From the NCBI GenBank assembly GCA_025766275.1, contig JAFKAC010000053.1:1-64000 (forward strand): DNA of 64,000 nucleotides. The letters are read 5' to 3'. This document shows positions 9,605 through 19,667 of this stretch, one piece after another. The notes under the pieces are model-generated. The model searched no databases, was not told the origin of the DNA, and saw nothing but the letters and a program-made list of their open reading frames with translations. The translations under genes and the position numbers were made by a program. How positions within the stretch are numbered: the stretch's first letter is position 1; every line of letters begins with the position of its first letter. The DNA is from Lactarius indigo (taxonomy: Eukaryota; Basidiomycota; Agaricomycetes; Russulales; Russulaceae).

Positions 9605-11475
9605 GGCAGCAACTATCTTGAACTTCCCGATAACCTGGAGCTTAGGTTGGGCATCGGCCTTTTTCACATACACGGACACCAAGATACCTGCTTAGCTAGG
9701 TACTCACCCAGCTTTATCAAAGGTGGACGACAAATCGATGGCGAGACCATTGAAACACTTTGGGCTCCGCTCAATGAGATCACTAGAAGCACAAGGGGGA
9801 TGTCAACATCACACCGTAGGGAGGTCATAGACGACCACATGAACGACTCCAATTGGAAAAAACTTATCGACCTAGGCAAGTTCTTTCCTATGGATGCCAC
9901 ACCGGTGCTCACTCTGGTTGTGTAGTCAATGCCGTGTCTAGACGCTACCGAAAGGCACTTTCGGCAGCTATGCTGAGCACGGCAGCATTTGAGTCCATAA
10001 GTGCATCGGCAAGTCCAGAACGTATTAAGGCTTGGGGTGCCGAAGAGGAGCACGCACAAAGGGAGCGAGGTCGTGATGTAAAAGTGATGGACATCTATGA
10101 CATCAAGATGAAACGATGTGGGTCTGGTTGCTCCGTGATTGTTTTTGCCTAACATGAGGATTCAGTCCCATCGCGTGCAGAAATACTTCTTGATTTGACA
10201 GAGAAGGAGATAGAGGGCTCTGGCCATAAGGGGCATGCTACGTGGCTCAGTAGCGGGTTGAAGATTCAGGAGACGCAGTATGATTTTCGGCAGCTTTCTG
10301 AGGGAGACTTCTGATCATGGTTTCACAAAAAATGTAGGTTATCCCTTCAAGCACTGGAAAGGAAGATTGGGTCCCATCCAACACCAGATCAACAAAGGGA
10401 TATTGCCTTGAAGCGTGCTCGGCTTCAAGAAAGAGTTGACACGTTCCAAAAGCAGGCGGCTAACATTCTCCGGGCTTCCCCTGACAGTGGAGGTGACTCC
10501 TGGGATAACACCCCTTTAAGAGAAAGATATATCGGCATCGAATTTGATGGCATTGGTGAAGGAGAAGACGATGACGAGTGTGCATCATCTGCCGAAGAAC
10601 ATGATCAATTGCAAGTATCAGGAAATAACTCCACTGACGGCAGTATTGATGCAGAGTATATCCCATTGCATCTCCCCTCACATCTCGGATATGACTGGTG
10701 TGACAAAAATGGTGCCGAAGACCTGGCGAAGGCGGAACTTCACCTAAGGGAGGGCCAACTCAATGACTCTCTGCATCATATTCGCATTGCCCTGGGACAC
10801 AAATCCTATCTGTTCAGACATGACGTTCGTCCAGCACGTACACAGAGACTCAAAACGCGTGCTTGGACAGAGGTGCATGCTGCCGAGTCAACTGTTCAAC
10901 ATCATGCTCGGGTGTATACTTGTGCACGGCAAGCAATAGTAGACCTTGGCGCCGGCAGCTCTCTCCTTGACAGGTACAAAGTCTTGAGGCGCCAGGACTT
11001 GAGTGTCAAGACAAGCGTAATTGCACCCCATGTACGTGGACAACGGAACAAATCATTGCCTTGGTTTTGGACAATGGATGTTCGGAGAGATGCCGACGTT
11101 GGGGAATGGATGGAAGATTGTACGGGCTACTCTGTTCATACATGCTTAAGAAATCTAACACTCCACACAGTCTACCGGGTCCATTGGCTTCGAGCAAAAG
11201 CTCAAAAAATGCGGTGGATTGAAGAGCTTCAGTGTCTCCAAGTCGAGATGGACTCTGCCATTAGGTTCTTCAGGCATCAAGAGAAATTTTGGCAAGCAAA
11301 GAAGGAGCTCATTGAGCCCCAGTCACAGCCGGGGCATGCTGTGTGGGCAGCAAGACAAAGCGCTATGTGGAGTTCAATGGCTGTCCAGGCGGGGTCCAAG
11401 TTTACTGCTTTGCTTAAGAGTGACCCACCTCCTGAGTTTGCCAAGGTCCTACTACAGCCAAAAACGAGTAGATAA
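9605..11475 (+). pseudogene. KDZ transposase gene, 3' half (catalytic and C-terminal region)
   Basis: This continues the KDZ gene after Gyp1. It begins NYLELPDNLELRLGIG, then LFHIHGHQDTCLARYSPSF, DGETIETLWAPLNEI and SHRREVIDDHMNDSNWKKL, the signature end of the KDZ transposase fold. Next comes RYRKALSAAM...AAFE and RDVKVMDIYDIKM (to about 10110), then the C-terminal domain from about 10408: LREGQLNDSLHHIRIALGHK, KTRAWTEVHAAE, RGQRNKSLPWFWTMDV, YRVHWLRAKAQ and GHAVWAARQSAMW, ending with TAG at 11473-11475. An intron at 11120-11170 (51 bp, GT...AG) restores the expected MEDF-YRVHWL junction. Other junctions around 9900 and 10300 are unresolved and contain stops in the straight reading, so they may be introns or damage. 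The gene is inactive while Gyp1 is present. Confidence 0.88.
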
Positions 11476-11960
11476 AATTATTCAAATACATACAGTAATC
11501 TCAACTAGTCGTCGGTAGTCATTGGGGGCTAAAATATCGGCAGCATCCAATGGCAAGTTGGGCTTGTTTCTATCTACTAAGGGAAGCCATGTGGACAGTG
11601 GAATCGCTGCCGATGACGTTGTATTGGCCAATAGCTGGCAGGGAACTGGCAAACAACATCCTCACATGGGCCCACAGAACCCATTGTGTTGACCCAAAGT
11701 TGTTGGGAGAGCTGCCGAGTGTAGGCCGATGGGTTAAGCTGCCGAGCCAACACCTCATATGGGCCTATAGTCTCTGTCTATGGCCACCCATTGGCCTATA
11801 GAACCCATTGCGCTGGTCTAAAGTTGTCGGGAGAGCTGCCGAGCATGGTCCCAGGATCACGTGTATGATTTGGTGGCGTAACCCTACCTTAGATTATTAG
11901 GACTCATAGGCAGCTTCCAAAGGCAATATCACACTCCATTCACGTCACACACTACATACT
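11476..11960. other. Intergenic, imperfect direct repeat and TCGGCAG words
   Basis: No protein-coding signal. A block of roughly 60 bp near 11665-11725 (ACCCATTGTGTTGACC, AAGTTGTTGGGAGAGCTGCC) is repeated imperfectly about 123 bp downstream near 11790-11850. GCTGCCGA occurs several times. GGGCCCA words here resemble those at 18330-18440. Confidence 0.5.
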
Positions 11961-12652
11961 ATGTCAGCTGAAACAGGCACCTCTATATTAGATGCTGTGC
12001 TCACCTGCATCGGCAAGAGAATATCCTCTATCTTGCTCAACTCTGCCGATAAAGATGAAAAGTATATCGCCAGCTTACACAATGAAGTGGCAAGCATTAA
12101 TTTTCCATCCAAAACAAGTGGAACACATTCTGATTAGAATTTGGATTTAGCTTGCTGCCGTATGGGTCACTGGCCTTTTATCGTCTAGCGGCAGCCCCCC
12201 TCATGTGCCAGAGGCAGTCAGGATTGCCTTTCACCATTTTTCGGACATCAGGAACCCGGCATCCTATGCAGCACATGATGCAGACCAGAGGCTGAAATGC
12301 AAGATTGAGGCATTAGCCATTCCACAATTTAAACTTACGGAGTGGTGGAAAATTGGAGAAGGGGTGACAATGAAAGAACCATTTGATGTCCGCGATGAGT
12401 TAGTAGCAGAGTTGTTGCGTGCTCTAGAGATGGTATGCACCCTGCTTCATTTACAAGTCCTCAAAGTAACTGGAACTGCAGCAGGAAGCTGGCTCAAGTC
12501 TTCGCACTAGGGTAACAGAAAGGTTCAAACAAGCTCGGCAGCTGTCCAAGAATATCGAGAGCTGCCGCGATTCCATTTATCGCATGTTCGATGATACTTA
12601 TCGCAGTTTTGAGGCAGAGGCTAACCGTTTGGAGAATGAAAACTCTGGTTGA
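11961..12652 (+). CDS. Small intron-containing gene of unknown function
   Basis: An ATG at 11961 opens a frame (MSAETGTSILDAVLTCIGK) that stops at 12137. A second coding stretch from about 12190 runs to 12432 (PEAVRIAFHHFSDIRN, KLTEWWKIGEG, DVRDELVAELLRALEM), followed by a 49-bp GTATGC...CTGCAG intron (12433-12481). The last exon, 12482-12652, reads VTERFKQARQLSKNIESC then FEAEANRLENENSG and ends in TGA. The last splice is phase 0 on both sides. I could not find a phase-correct splice between the first two parts, so the first exon assignment is uncertain. The product would be mostly helical. I do not recognise it. It ends 34 bp from the convergent gene at 12687. Confidence 0.5.
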
Positions 12653-12686
12653 CGATTACTGTAGTTCTACACATCACAGAATACGA

Positions 12687-13078
12687 TTACAGCTGCCGAT
12701 CCTCCCCAATGAAGGCGTCTGCCATAACCATCTCATTGTCCAAATCACACAGAAGTTCCTCCAATAGTTCGATCTTCTCTGATTGCTTATCTTTCAGGAG
12801 GTTAGCTCGATCTCTGGCAATTGAAAGCCATCGTGGAGAGACACCCTTTGGAGGATCCTGGATTGTTTTAGCTGATGTCAATCAGATGACACTTGAGTTA
12901 CCTTGTCAATGAGCTTTCCAATCACAGGTTGTAAGAGTGTCACACTTTTCGGGACCTCGCTGAAACCTTCGGCATCTGCTGTTGGGCCGGAGGGTCCCAC
13001 CATTCCTTGCTGGTGTTGACCCACATCAGACTCCATTCCATTGAGGAGTTTGACCCCATTCCAGAATGCAGATCGCAT
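12687..13078 (-). CDS. Small two-exon gene of unknown function, convergent
   Basis: From an ATG at 13078 the first exon runs to 12902 (MRSAFWNGVKLLNGMESD...VIGKLIDK). A 44-bp intron (12858-12901, GTAACT...CCAG) is followed by a second exon, 12687-12857 (DPPKGVSPRWLSIARDRANL, KIELLEELLCDLDNEM), ending in TAA. The splice is phase 0 and gives about 116 aa, the second half a likely helix or coiled coil. No family recognised. Together with the genes at 11961 and 13863 it forms a compact cluster next to the KDZ gene and could be transposon cargo. Confidence 0.5.
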
Positions 13079-13794
13079 CTATAGGCATCGGCTCAGCGTT
13101 CTAGTAAAGCATTAGTTTTGATACACACACCGCCTCCTTGAAGCTGTTCTCCTCTGACTCATAGACACCTTGTTTCATCTCTGAGGACTTCCCCTGCATG
13201 GTTGATAGATTGTTGATCGGATATCAGTAGATGTCCCTCACAGTATGACGTCATAAGCGCTTATGTACACATGCGGATCTATGAATCTGAAACAAGTTAC
13301 ATGGGGTGGCAACAATCTATATCCCCTTCTGATTAGTTGGAATGGGCCAAAAGCGAGAGAACTGCTGGGTTAGACATGAGAGCTGCCGGGTTAGACATGA
13401 GAGCTGCCGGGATAGACACATGAGCTGCCGAGCTGGATACAAGAGCTGCCAGGCTAGACACTGGCATAGGCCAGCCATATGTTTGTGTTTTGACTGCCGG
13501 CTGAACAAATTAAGCCCACGCAAGCAGCACGCATAACACCCAATAATCTTCCCTGAAACATCTTCTGAAACGTGCCTGTGTGGGTCAATGGAATCTATGT
13601 GTGAGCTCCCAACAAACTTGCGGCAGCCCCAACAATATGCCGGCAAGTGAAGCGCTTGCCTGGCCCATATAGTACACCCACACACACTGCCGATGAAACT
13701 AGATTCCCCTAATAGGATGTTTCACAATATATCTATCTGCATAGTTGATAATTATGGATGGACATACCCAGGCCACGCTCCTACTGTTTCCTCC
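13079..13794. other. Intergenic region with a short tandem repeat
   Basis: No coding signal. It holds a 21-bp tandem repeat at 13357-13465 and, at its right end, the promoter of the next gene. Confidence 0.45.
13357..13465. repeat. Five imperfect ~21-bp tandem copies
   Basis: Units of the type GAGAGCTGCCGGGTTAGACAT are repeated about five times with drift. Each contains a variant of the GCTGCCGA word. Confidence 0.75.
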
Positions 13795-13802
13795 TATATA
13801 TA
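13795..13802 (+). promoter_or_regulatory. TATA box of the gene at 13863
   Basis: TATATATA lies 61 bp upstream of the ATG at 13863, a normal fungal spacing with a short pyrimidine-rich leader. Confidence 0.6.
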
Positions 13803-13862
13803 CTCCCGACACCTCTTGCCTTCAATCCATAAGACCATTGACACCACCCTTCCTCTGTGACC

Positions 13863-15527
13863 ATGTCAACTTCCAATCTCAGTCTAACCCAGGACGAACA
13901 AACTCTTCACCACTATGCAGCTATGCTCGAGAAGGAACTAGAAGCCTATCATGCATGCATACCTAGAGATGAAAAGGTGTGGAGGAAGAAATTCAGAACG
14001 CACTTGGTATTCTAGTCTTCCTACAATCCACTTCTATAAGCTGAGCTGAGGTCTATACAGAAGACTTCAGTGGACTATTATTTCGGTGCCAATAGAAGAG
14101 GCTCTGTACCTCCCCGCATTCACCCACTGTTGTTAAGCCTCATGGAAGTGATCAGAGAGGGTGGAACCTCCGTGAAAATAAGTTCAGTCTCAGTGAAGGA
14201 TCCAAGGATTTTGATGAGCAACTATTATACTTCACCAACGGATCTCCCACCACTGAATATACATTTACCAGGCCAAAATGGTGTGGATCCTCTCTCTGAC
14301 ATTCATGTCTGTCGACTGACATCGGCAGCTTCTTGTCAAGAATGCATGGACAGTTTGGCATCAGTAGGCGGCATGATGATAAATATGCCATCGGCAGCTT
14401 CCAGTCCAGCTCCTATAGCACCTGGGCATCAAGAAAATCCAGCAGGTGGAAACATAATGACTACCTCAGTGGCAGCTTCTGGTCTAGAACCTATGGCATC
14501 TGAACCTCAAGAGCCCTCGGCAGAGATAGGCAATCCAAGAGCCCCTATTCCCAGGAGGAAGAAGGATTCGTATGCGTCTGGTAGTGGTGTTCGCAGTGAG
14601 TCCTGAATTTTGTCATGCAGATGTGTTGAGGAATAAAATTGCCAAAGAAATTGTTACCAGATCGGCAGCAAAAAGGAGTGCTGCCGATGACACTGGTGAA
14701 GCAGCTATCAGCACTACATAAAAGACTAGGAGGCGTGCAGGAGTTAATAATCCGAGTGCAGCTAGGCCAAATATCAAGGGTAAGGGAGAACGGGATAAGA
14801 GGACAAGCTCAAGAAAGGGCAAGCCTCTACACCCAGAAGAGGACCCTGACAACTGGGAGGATGAAGCTCAACCTCTCAATAAACCAATGGGGGGAACCAA
14901 TGAGGAGGCGTCGCCAGGTGCATTAGGTCTAGCTTCCATTGGTTCTATGCTCATCACATTTACCGGCAGCTAAAGAAATTGTTACCAGATCGGCAGCAAA
15001 AAGGAGTGTTGCCGATGGTATTGGTGAAGCAGCTATCAGCACTACATACAAGACTAGGAGGCATGCAGGAAATAATAATCCAAATGCAGCTAGGCCAAAT
15101 ATCAAAGGTAAGGGGAAACAGGATATGAAGACAAGCTCAAGGAAGGGCAAGCCTCTACACCCAGAAGAGGACCTTGACAACAACCGGGAGGTCGAAGCTC
15201 AACCTCTCAATAAACCAATGGAGGGAACCAATGAGGAGGCATCGCCAGGTGCATTGGGTCTAGTTTCCATTGGTTCTATGCTCACCACATCGATCGGCAG
15301 CTGAAGGCGAAGATAACAATAATATAGTTAAACAGCTCGAACAGGAGGTCCAGAGTCTAAAGGTCAGATGTGACTGGCAAGAGAAAACAATTAAGGATCT
15401 GAAATCCAGATGCGATAGCCATGAGAAGGTCCTTGAGTCACTTCGGCAGCAAATTGTGGGTCTCCATGAGAGAGGGAAGAGCCTGAATACTACATATTTT
15501 GGGGAGAACTATGATCTCATGCCATAG
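13863..15527 (+). CDS. Five-exon gene of unknown function with a duplicated exon and C-terminal coiled coil
   Basis: Predicted exons: 13863-14006, 14061-14580, 14621-14917, 14970-15248, 15301-15527. Introns are 54, 40, 52 and 52 bp, all GT...AG with matching phases. Exon 1 starts MSTSNLSLTQDEQTLHHYAA; exon 2 is Ser/Pro-rich; the last exon is heptad-like (KQLEQEVQSLKVRCDWQEK, ESLRQQIVGLHERGK) and ends in TAG. Exons 3 and 4 are a tandem duplication (AKEIVTRSAAKRS, NEEASP). Copy 1 carries an in-frame TAA at 14719-14721, while copy 2 reads TAC. Because both copies begin and end in phase 1, skipping exon 3 restores an open frame of 389 aa. Function unknown; possible KDZ cargo. No expression evidence is available here. 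Confidence 0.55.
14644..15300 (+). repeat. 328-bp tandem duplication of one exon plus its intron
   Basis: The stretch from AAAGAAATTGTTACC at 14644 recurs at 14972, offset 328-329 bp, with scattered substitutions and a 3-base difference near 14860/15180. Each unit carries exon sequence and the 52-bp downstream intron (14918-14969, 15249-15300). Confidence 0.9.
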
Positions 15528-15539
15528 CTACACTCCTCA

Positions 15540-18300
15540 TACCAATATAGGCTCATCAGCAGGATGAATGCATGGGTATTGCAGGTCAATACATGCTTGT
15601 CAGAAGAGTACAGATATGAACACTGTGAGCCAACTTCATTGGAAGAAGAAACTGCAGGCCAATACAAGCACATCGGCAGGACGCACACATCAGCAGAATG
15701 GGCCAGTACAAGCTCATCGGTAGGATACATACCTTGACACCATGGGCCAATACAAGCTATTCGGCAGAATACACACGCTTCTACCGTGGGTCAATACAAG
15801 CTCGTCGGCAGCATGTACACTTTGGCGCCATGGGCCAATATAAGCCATTCAGGAGAATAGACACACAAACTCCATGGGGCAATACAAGCTCATCAGCAGA
15901 ATATGTATATAAGTACAGCAGGCCAATACAAGCTCATCGACAGAATACACACATCGGTGGCATGGGCCAATACAAGCTGTTCGGCAGAATTCACCCATGG
16001 GAAGAATAGGCCAATACGAGCTTGTCAGTAGAATACATACATAGGCACCATGGGCCACTACAAACCCATCGGCAGCATGTACACATTGGCAGCATGGGCC
16101 AATACAAGCTGTTCGGCAGAATTCACCTTTGGGAAGAATGGGCCAATACAAGCACTTCGGCAGAATACATACATGAGTACAGCGGGCCAATACAAGTTCA
16201 TCGACAGAATACACACATCAGCGCCATGGGCCAATACAAGCTATTCGGCAGAATTCACCCATGGGAAGAATGGGCCAATACAAACTCATCGGCAGCATGT
16301 ACACATTGGCAGTGTGGGCCAATACAAGCTGTTCGGCAGAATTCACCTATGAGCAGAATGAGCCAATACAAGCTCTTTGGCAGAATACATACATGGGTAC
16401 AGCGGGCCAATACAAGCTCATCGACAGAATACACACATCGGCGCCATGGGCTAATACAAGCTATTCGGCAGAATTCACCCATGGGAAGAATGGGCCAATA
16501 CAAGTTCGTCGGCAGAATACATACATGAGCACCATGGGCTAATACAAACTCATCGGCAGCATGTACACATTGGCAGTGTGGGCCAATACAAGCTGTTCGG
16601 CAGAATTCACCTATGGGCAGAATGGGCCAATACAAGCTCGTCGGCAGAATACACACATGAGTACAGCGGGCCAATACAAGTTCATCGACAGAATACACAC
16701 ATCGGCGCCATGGGCCAATACAAGCTGTTCGGCAAAATTCACCAATGGGCAGAATGGGCCAATACGAGCTTGTCAGCAGAATACATACATGAGCACCATG
16801 GGCCACTACAAACCCATCGGCAGCATGTACACATCGGCAGCGTGGGCCAATACAAGCTATTCGGCAGAATTCACCCATAGGAAGAATGGGCCAATACAAG
16901 CACTTCGGCAGAATACATACATGAGCACCGTGGGCCAATACAAGCCCATCGGCAGCATGTACACATTGGCAGCGTGGGCCAATACAAGCTATTCGGCAGA
17001 ATTCACCCATGGGAAGAATGGGCCAATACAAGCTCGTCGGCAGAATACATACATGAGTACAGCGGGCCAATACAAGTTCATCGACAGAATACACACATCG
17101 GCGCCATGGGCCAATACAAGCTGTTCGGCAAAATTCACCAATGGGCAGAATGGGCCAATACGAGCTTGTCAGCAGAATACATACATGAGCACCATGGGCC
17201 ACTACAAACCCATCGGCAGCATGTACGCATCGGCAGCGTGGGCCAATACAAGCTATTCGGCAGAATTCACCCATAGGAAGAATGGGCCAATACAAGCACT
17301 TCGGCAGAATACATACATGAGCACCGTGGGCCAATACAAGCCCATCGGCAGCATGTACACATTGGCAGCGTGGGCCAATACAAGCTATTCGGCAGAATTC
17401 ACCCATGGGAAGAATGGGCCAATATGAGCTTATCGGCAGAATACATACATGAGTACCGTGGGCCAATACAAACCCATCGGCAGCATGTACACATTGGCAG
17501 TGTGGGCCAATACAGGCTGTTCGGCAGAATTCACCAATGGGCAGAATGGGCCAATACGAGCTTATCAGCAGAATACATACCTGAGCACCATGGGCCACTA
17601 CAAACCCATCGGCAGCATGTACGCATCGGCAGCGTGGGCCAATACAAGCACTTCGGCAGAATTCACTCATGGGAAGAATGGGCCAATACAAGCACTTCGG
17701 CAGAATACATACATGAGCACCGTGGGCCAATACAAGCTATTCGGCAGAATTCACTCATGGGAAGAATGGGCCAATATGAGCTTGTCGGCAGAATACATAC
17801 ATGAGTACCGTGGGCCAATACAAACCCATCGGCAGCATGTACACATTGGCAGTGTGGGCCAATACAAGCTGTTCGGCAGAATTCACCAATGGGGAGAATG
17901 GGCCAATACGAGCTTGTCAGCAAAATACATACATGAGCACCATGGGCCAATACAAACCCATCGGCAGCATGTGCACATTGGCAGCGTGGGCCAATACAAG
18001 CTGTTCGGCAGAATTCACCTATGGGCAAAATGGGCCAATACAAGCTCATCGGCAGAATACATACATGAGCATCGTGGGCCAATACAAACTCATCGGTAGT
18101 ATGTACACATCGGCAGTGTGGGCCAATACAAACTGTTCGGTAGAATTCACCCATGGGCAGAATGGGCCGATACAAGCTGTTCGGCAGAATTCGCTCATGC
18201 AAAGAATGGGCAAATGCAAGCTCGTCGGCAGCATGCGCACCTTGGCAGCATGGGCCGATTACAATCTCATCGGGACAAATGTCACAGGTGCATTGTGGGC
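15540..18300. repeat. 44-bp minisatellite, about 60 copies, 396-bp higher-order repeat
   Basis: Units start GGGCCAATACAAGC, carry TCGGCAGAAT in the middle and are 44 bp long (checked on three consecutive units from about 16975). Several unit subtypes alternate. A nine-unit block recurs every 396 bp (starts 16578, 16974, 17370). Because 44 is 2 mod 3 and the unit lacks stops, long open frames appear on both strands, but they cycle through three translations of the same repeat and are not genes. Units decay toward both ends; GGGCCCA-containing remnants continue to about 18440. Confidence 0.93.
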
Positions 18301-18480
18301 CCATGCAAGTGATTCGTTCGGCAGCTATCCTACCAGCAGTACAGATAATGTGGGCCCACACGAGACTGTTTGCAGACAAGCCTGATGGGCCCATACGAAT
18401 ATATGCACATTATATCTACAATGGGCCCACATGGGCTTTGCCGACTGACACGGCACAATTGCACATGGGCTTTACCGAGT
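18301..18480. other. Degenerate satellite edge
   Basis: It contains four GGGCCCA words with irregular spacing and TTGCCGAC/TTTACCGA variants. The junction with the gypsy fragment to the right lies near 18480-18520. No gene. Confidence 0.4.
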
Positions 18481-18920
18481 CTATCGCAAGGATTTGCGTC
18501 ATGGGCTCTAGGGAGACGAGCAGGAGGCGCAGACTCGGCGCGTGGTTCAGGAGAAGGAGTGCGAGAGAGCTCAACTATGTTTCCGTTGAGGTCTACTATC
18601 TCGAGTACTTCTTCGTAAAATTGTGCGGTGCTTGGGGAGACAGAACGAGGGGAGGGACGAGGGGTGGCTTCAGGGTCAGGGTAAACTAACTCTGGGGTGA
18701 CTTCCCGACTTTCTAAGACGGGTGAAGGAATGACAGGGGGGGAGAAGCTTGGAGTAGGAAGAGGAATGTAAGGGGGGTCTGGGAGACGAGAGGTGGATGC
18801 GACAGGAGAGCGAGTAAAAATGGAATCGAGGGGGCTACCCTGGAAGTAACTATTTTCCTGGTAGCTGCAGGAATCTCCGTCCCAATGTCCAAACTGCGAA
18901 AAGTCGTAGTCTGAATCCAC
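18480..18920 (-). pseudogene. Element D: N-terminal gag fragment
   Basis: From an ATG at 18920 (MDSDYDFSQFGHWDGDSCSY) a Ser/Pro-rich reading frame (SRLPDPPYIPLPTPSFSPP, EEVLEIVDLNGNIVELSRT) continues to about 18480, then runs into satellite-like sequence. Placement just inside an LTR, on the same strand, suggests the start of a gypsy gag or leader protein. It resembles, in composition only, the extension of Gyp1. The rest of element D is missing. Confidence 0.5.
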
Positions 18921-19135
18921 TGAGAAAGCCCGAGGTCAGTCTATTTAAGAGACTGTCCAAGTGTGATGAACTCACTGTCACTCGACAGCGAGGGATAAGG
19001 CTGGAGACGACGTCGGGCAAGGTAGAGACGGAGGGAGCGTCGAAGGGGTCGGAGAGGAGGCGTCTTGGCTCAAAGAAGATAGTGGCGCACACAAGGTGGG
19101 GCACTCGAAGGAGCTGAGAGGCAAGAGAGGGAAGA
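18921..19135 (-). other. Element D leader
   Basis: These 215 bases lie between the D LTR and its first ATG. I found no self-complementary primer site here and no coding signal. Confidence 0.4.
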
Positions 19136-19667
19136 TGTCACAAGTGGACAGTCTGAGGGACTGTCCGATAGATTGCGCTAGCTTATATACTACAGGGGGT
19201 GGTCTGTGCGTAGGTTTAGGGCAAGCTTAGGGCCTGCCCACGAGTGCTGCGCAATACTGCGGATTGGAACATTCCAGAGACAAGTTATTTATACTGTCCA
19301 ATCAGGATAAAGGATAAGCATGGCACGACTGCGCCGCAGTCAATGACGCCATATTGCACCATAGTGGCATGATTCCGCAGCAACTGCGGAACTCGTGATT
19401 AGGACACGTGTTCCTTGTGACTTGGTTGATTATCTTCGTTGATTGATAAACGATCAACTGTTGATTGATACACGTGCAGGTATGCATGTGACTTGGAAAG
19501 GCAGGGTAATCACGTGACACATCACGTGACTGTCGGAGAGCGAAATTTAAACTCCGATTTCGGATTTCCCCTTTAGGAAGCTGATGACATAAGCCCGGTC
19601 CGGTCCGGTCCGGTCCGGTCCGGCTCTAAGCGCCTTGAGTCACGACCTGGTTTATAGGTTCGTGACA
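19136..19667 (-). repeat. Element D 5' LTR (532 bp, single copy)
   Basis: It is bounded by TGTCAC at the left and GTGACA at the right, abutting interrupted C pol codons on the right. Minus-strand TATATAAG lies near 19172-19179. The sequence is unlike the other LTRs here. With only one copy present, the borders rest on the TG...CA ends and on the interruption of C. Confidence 0.6.
19595..19623. repeat. (CCGGT)n microsatellite
   Basis: Just under six tandem CCGGT pentamers inside the D LTR. Confidence 0.9.

Noticed and set aside
14070..14606. A stand-alone gene starting at GTG 14070
   Set aside because: It is exon 2 of the gene starting at 13863; the 54-bp intron at 14007-14060 joins the frames in phase 0.
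16255..17730. A 491-codon open frame on the minus strand, with others of 100-290 codons on the plus strand
   Set aside because: All are translations of the stop-free 44-bp satellite; the same unit is read in three successive frames, so there is no protein-level signal.
15540..18300. CRISPR-like regular spacing of a short repeat
   Set aside because: Units are contiguous variants of one 44-bp sequence with no unique spacers, and the genome is a fungus.
1..18480. A TET/JBP dioxygenase gene accompanying the KDZ transposase
   Set aside because: Such genes are known KDZ companions in mushrooms, but none of the predicted proteins here has the expected HxD...H motif context.
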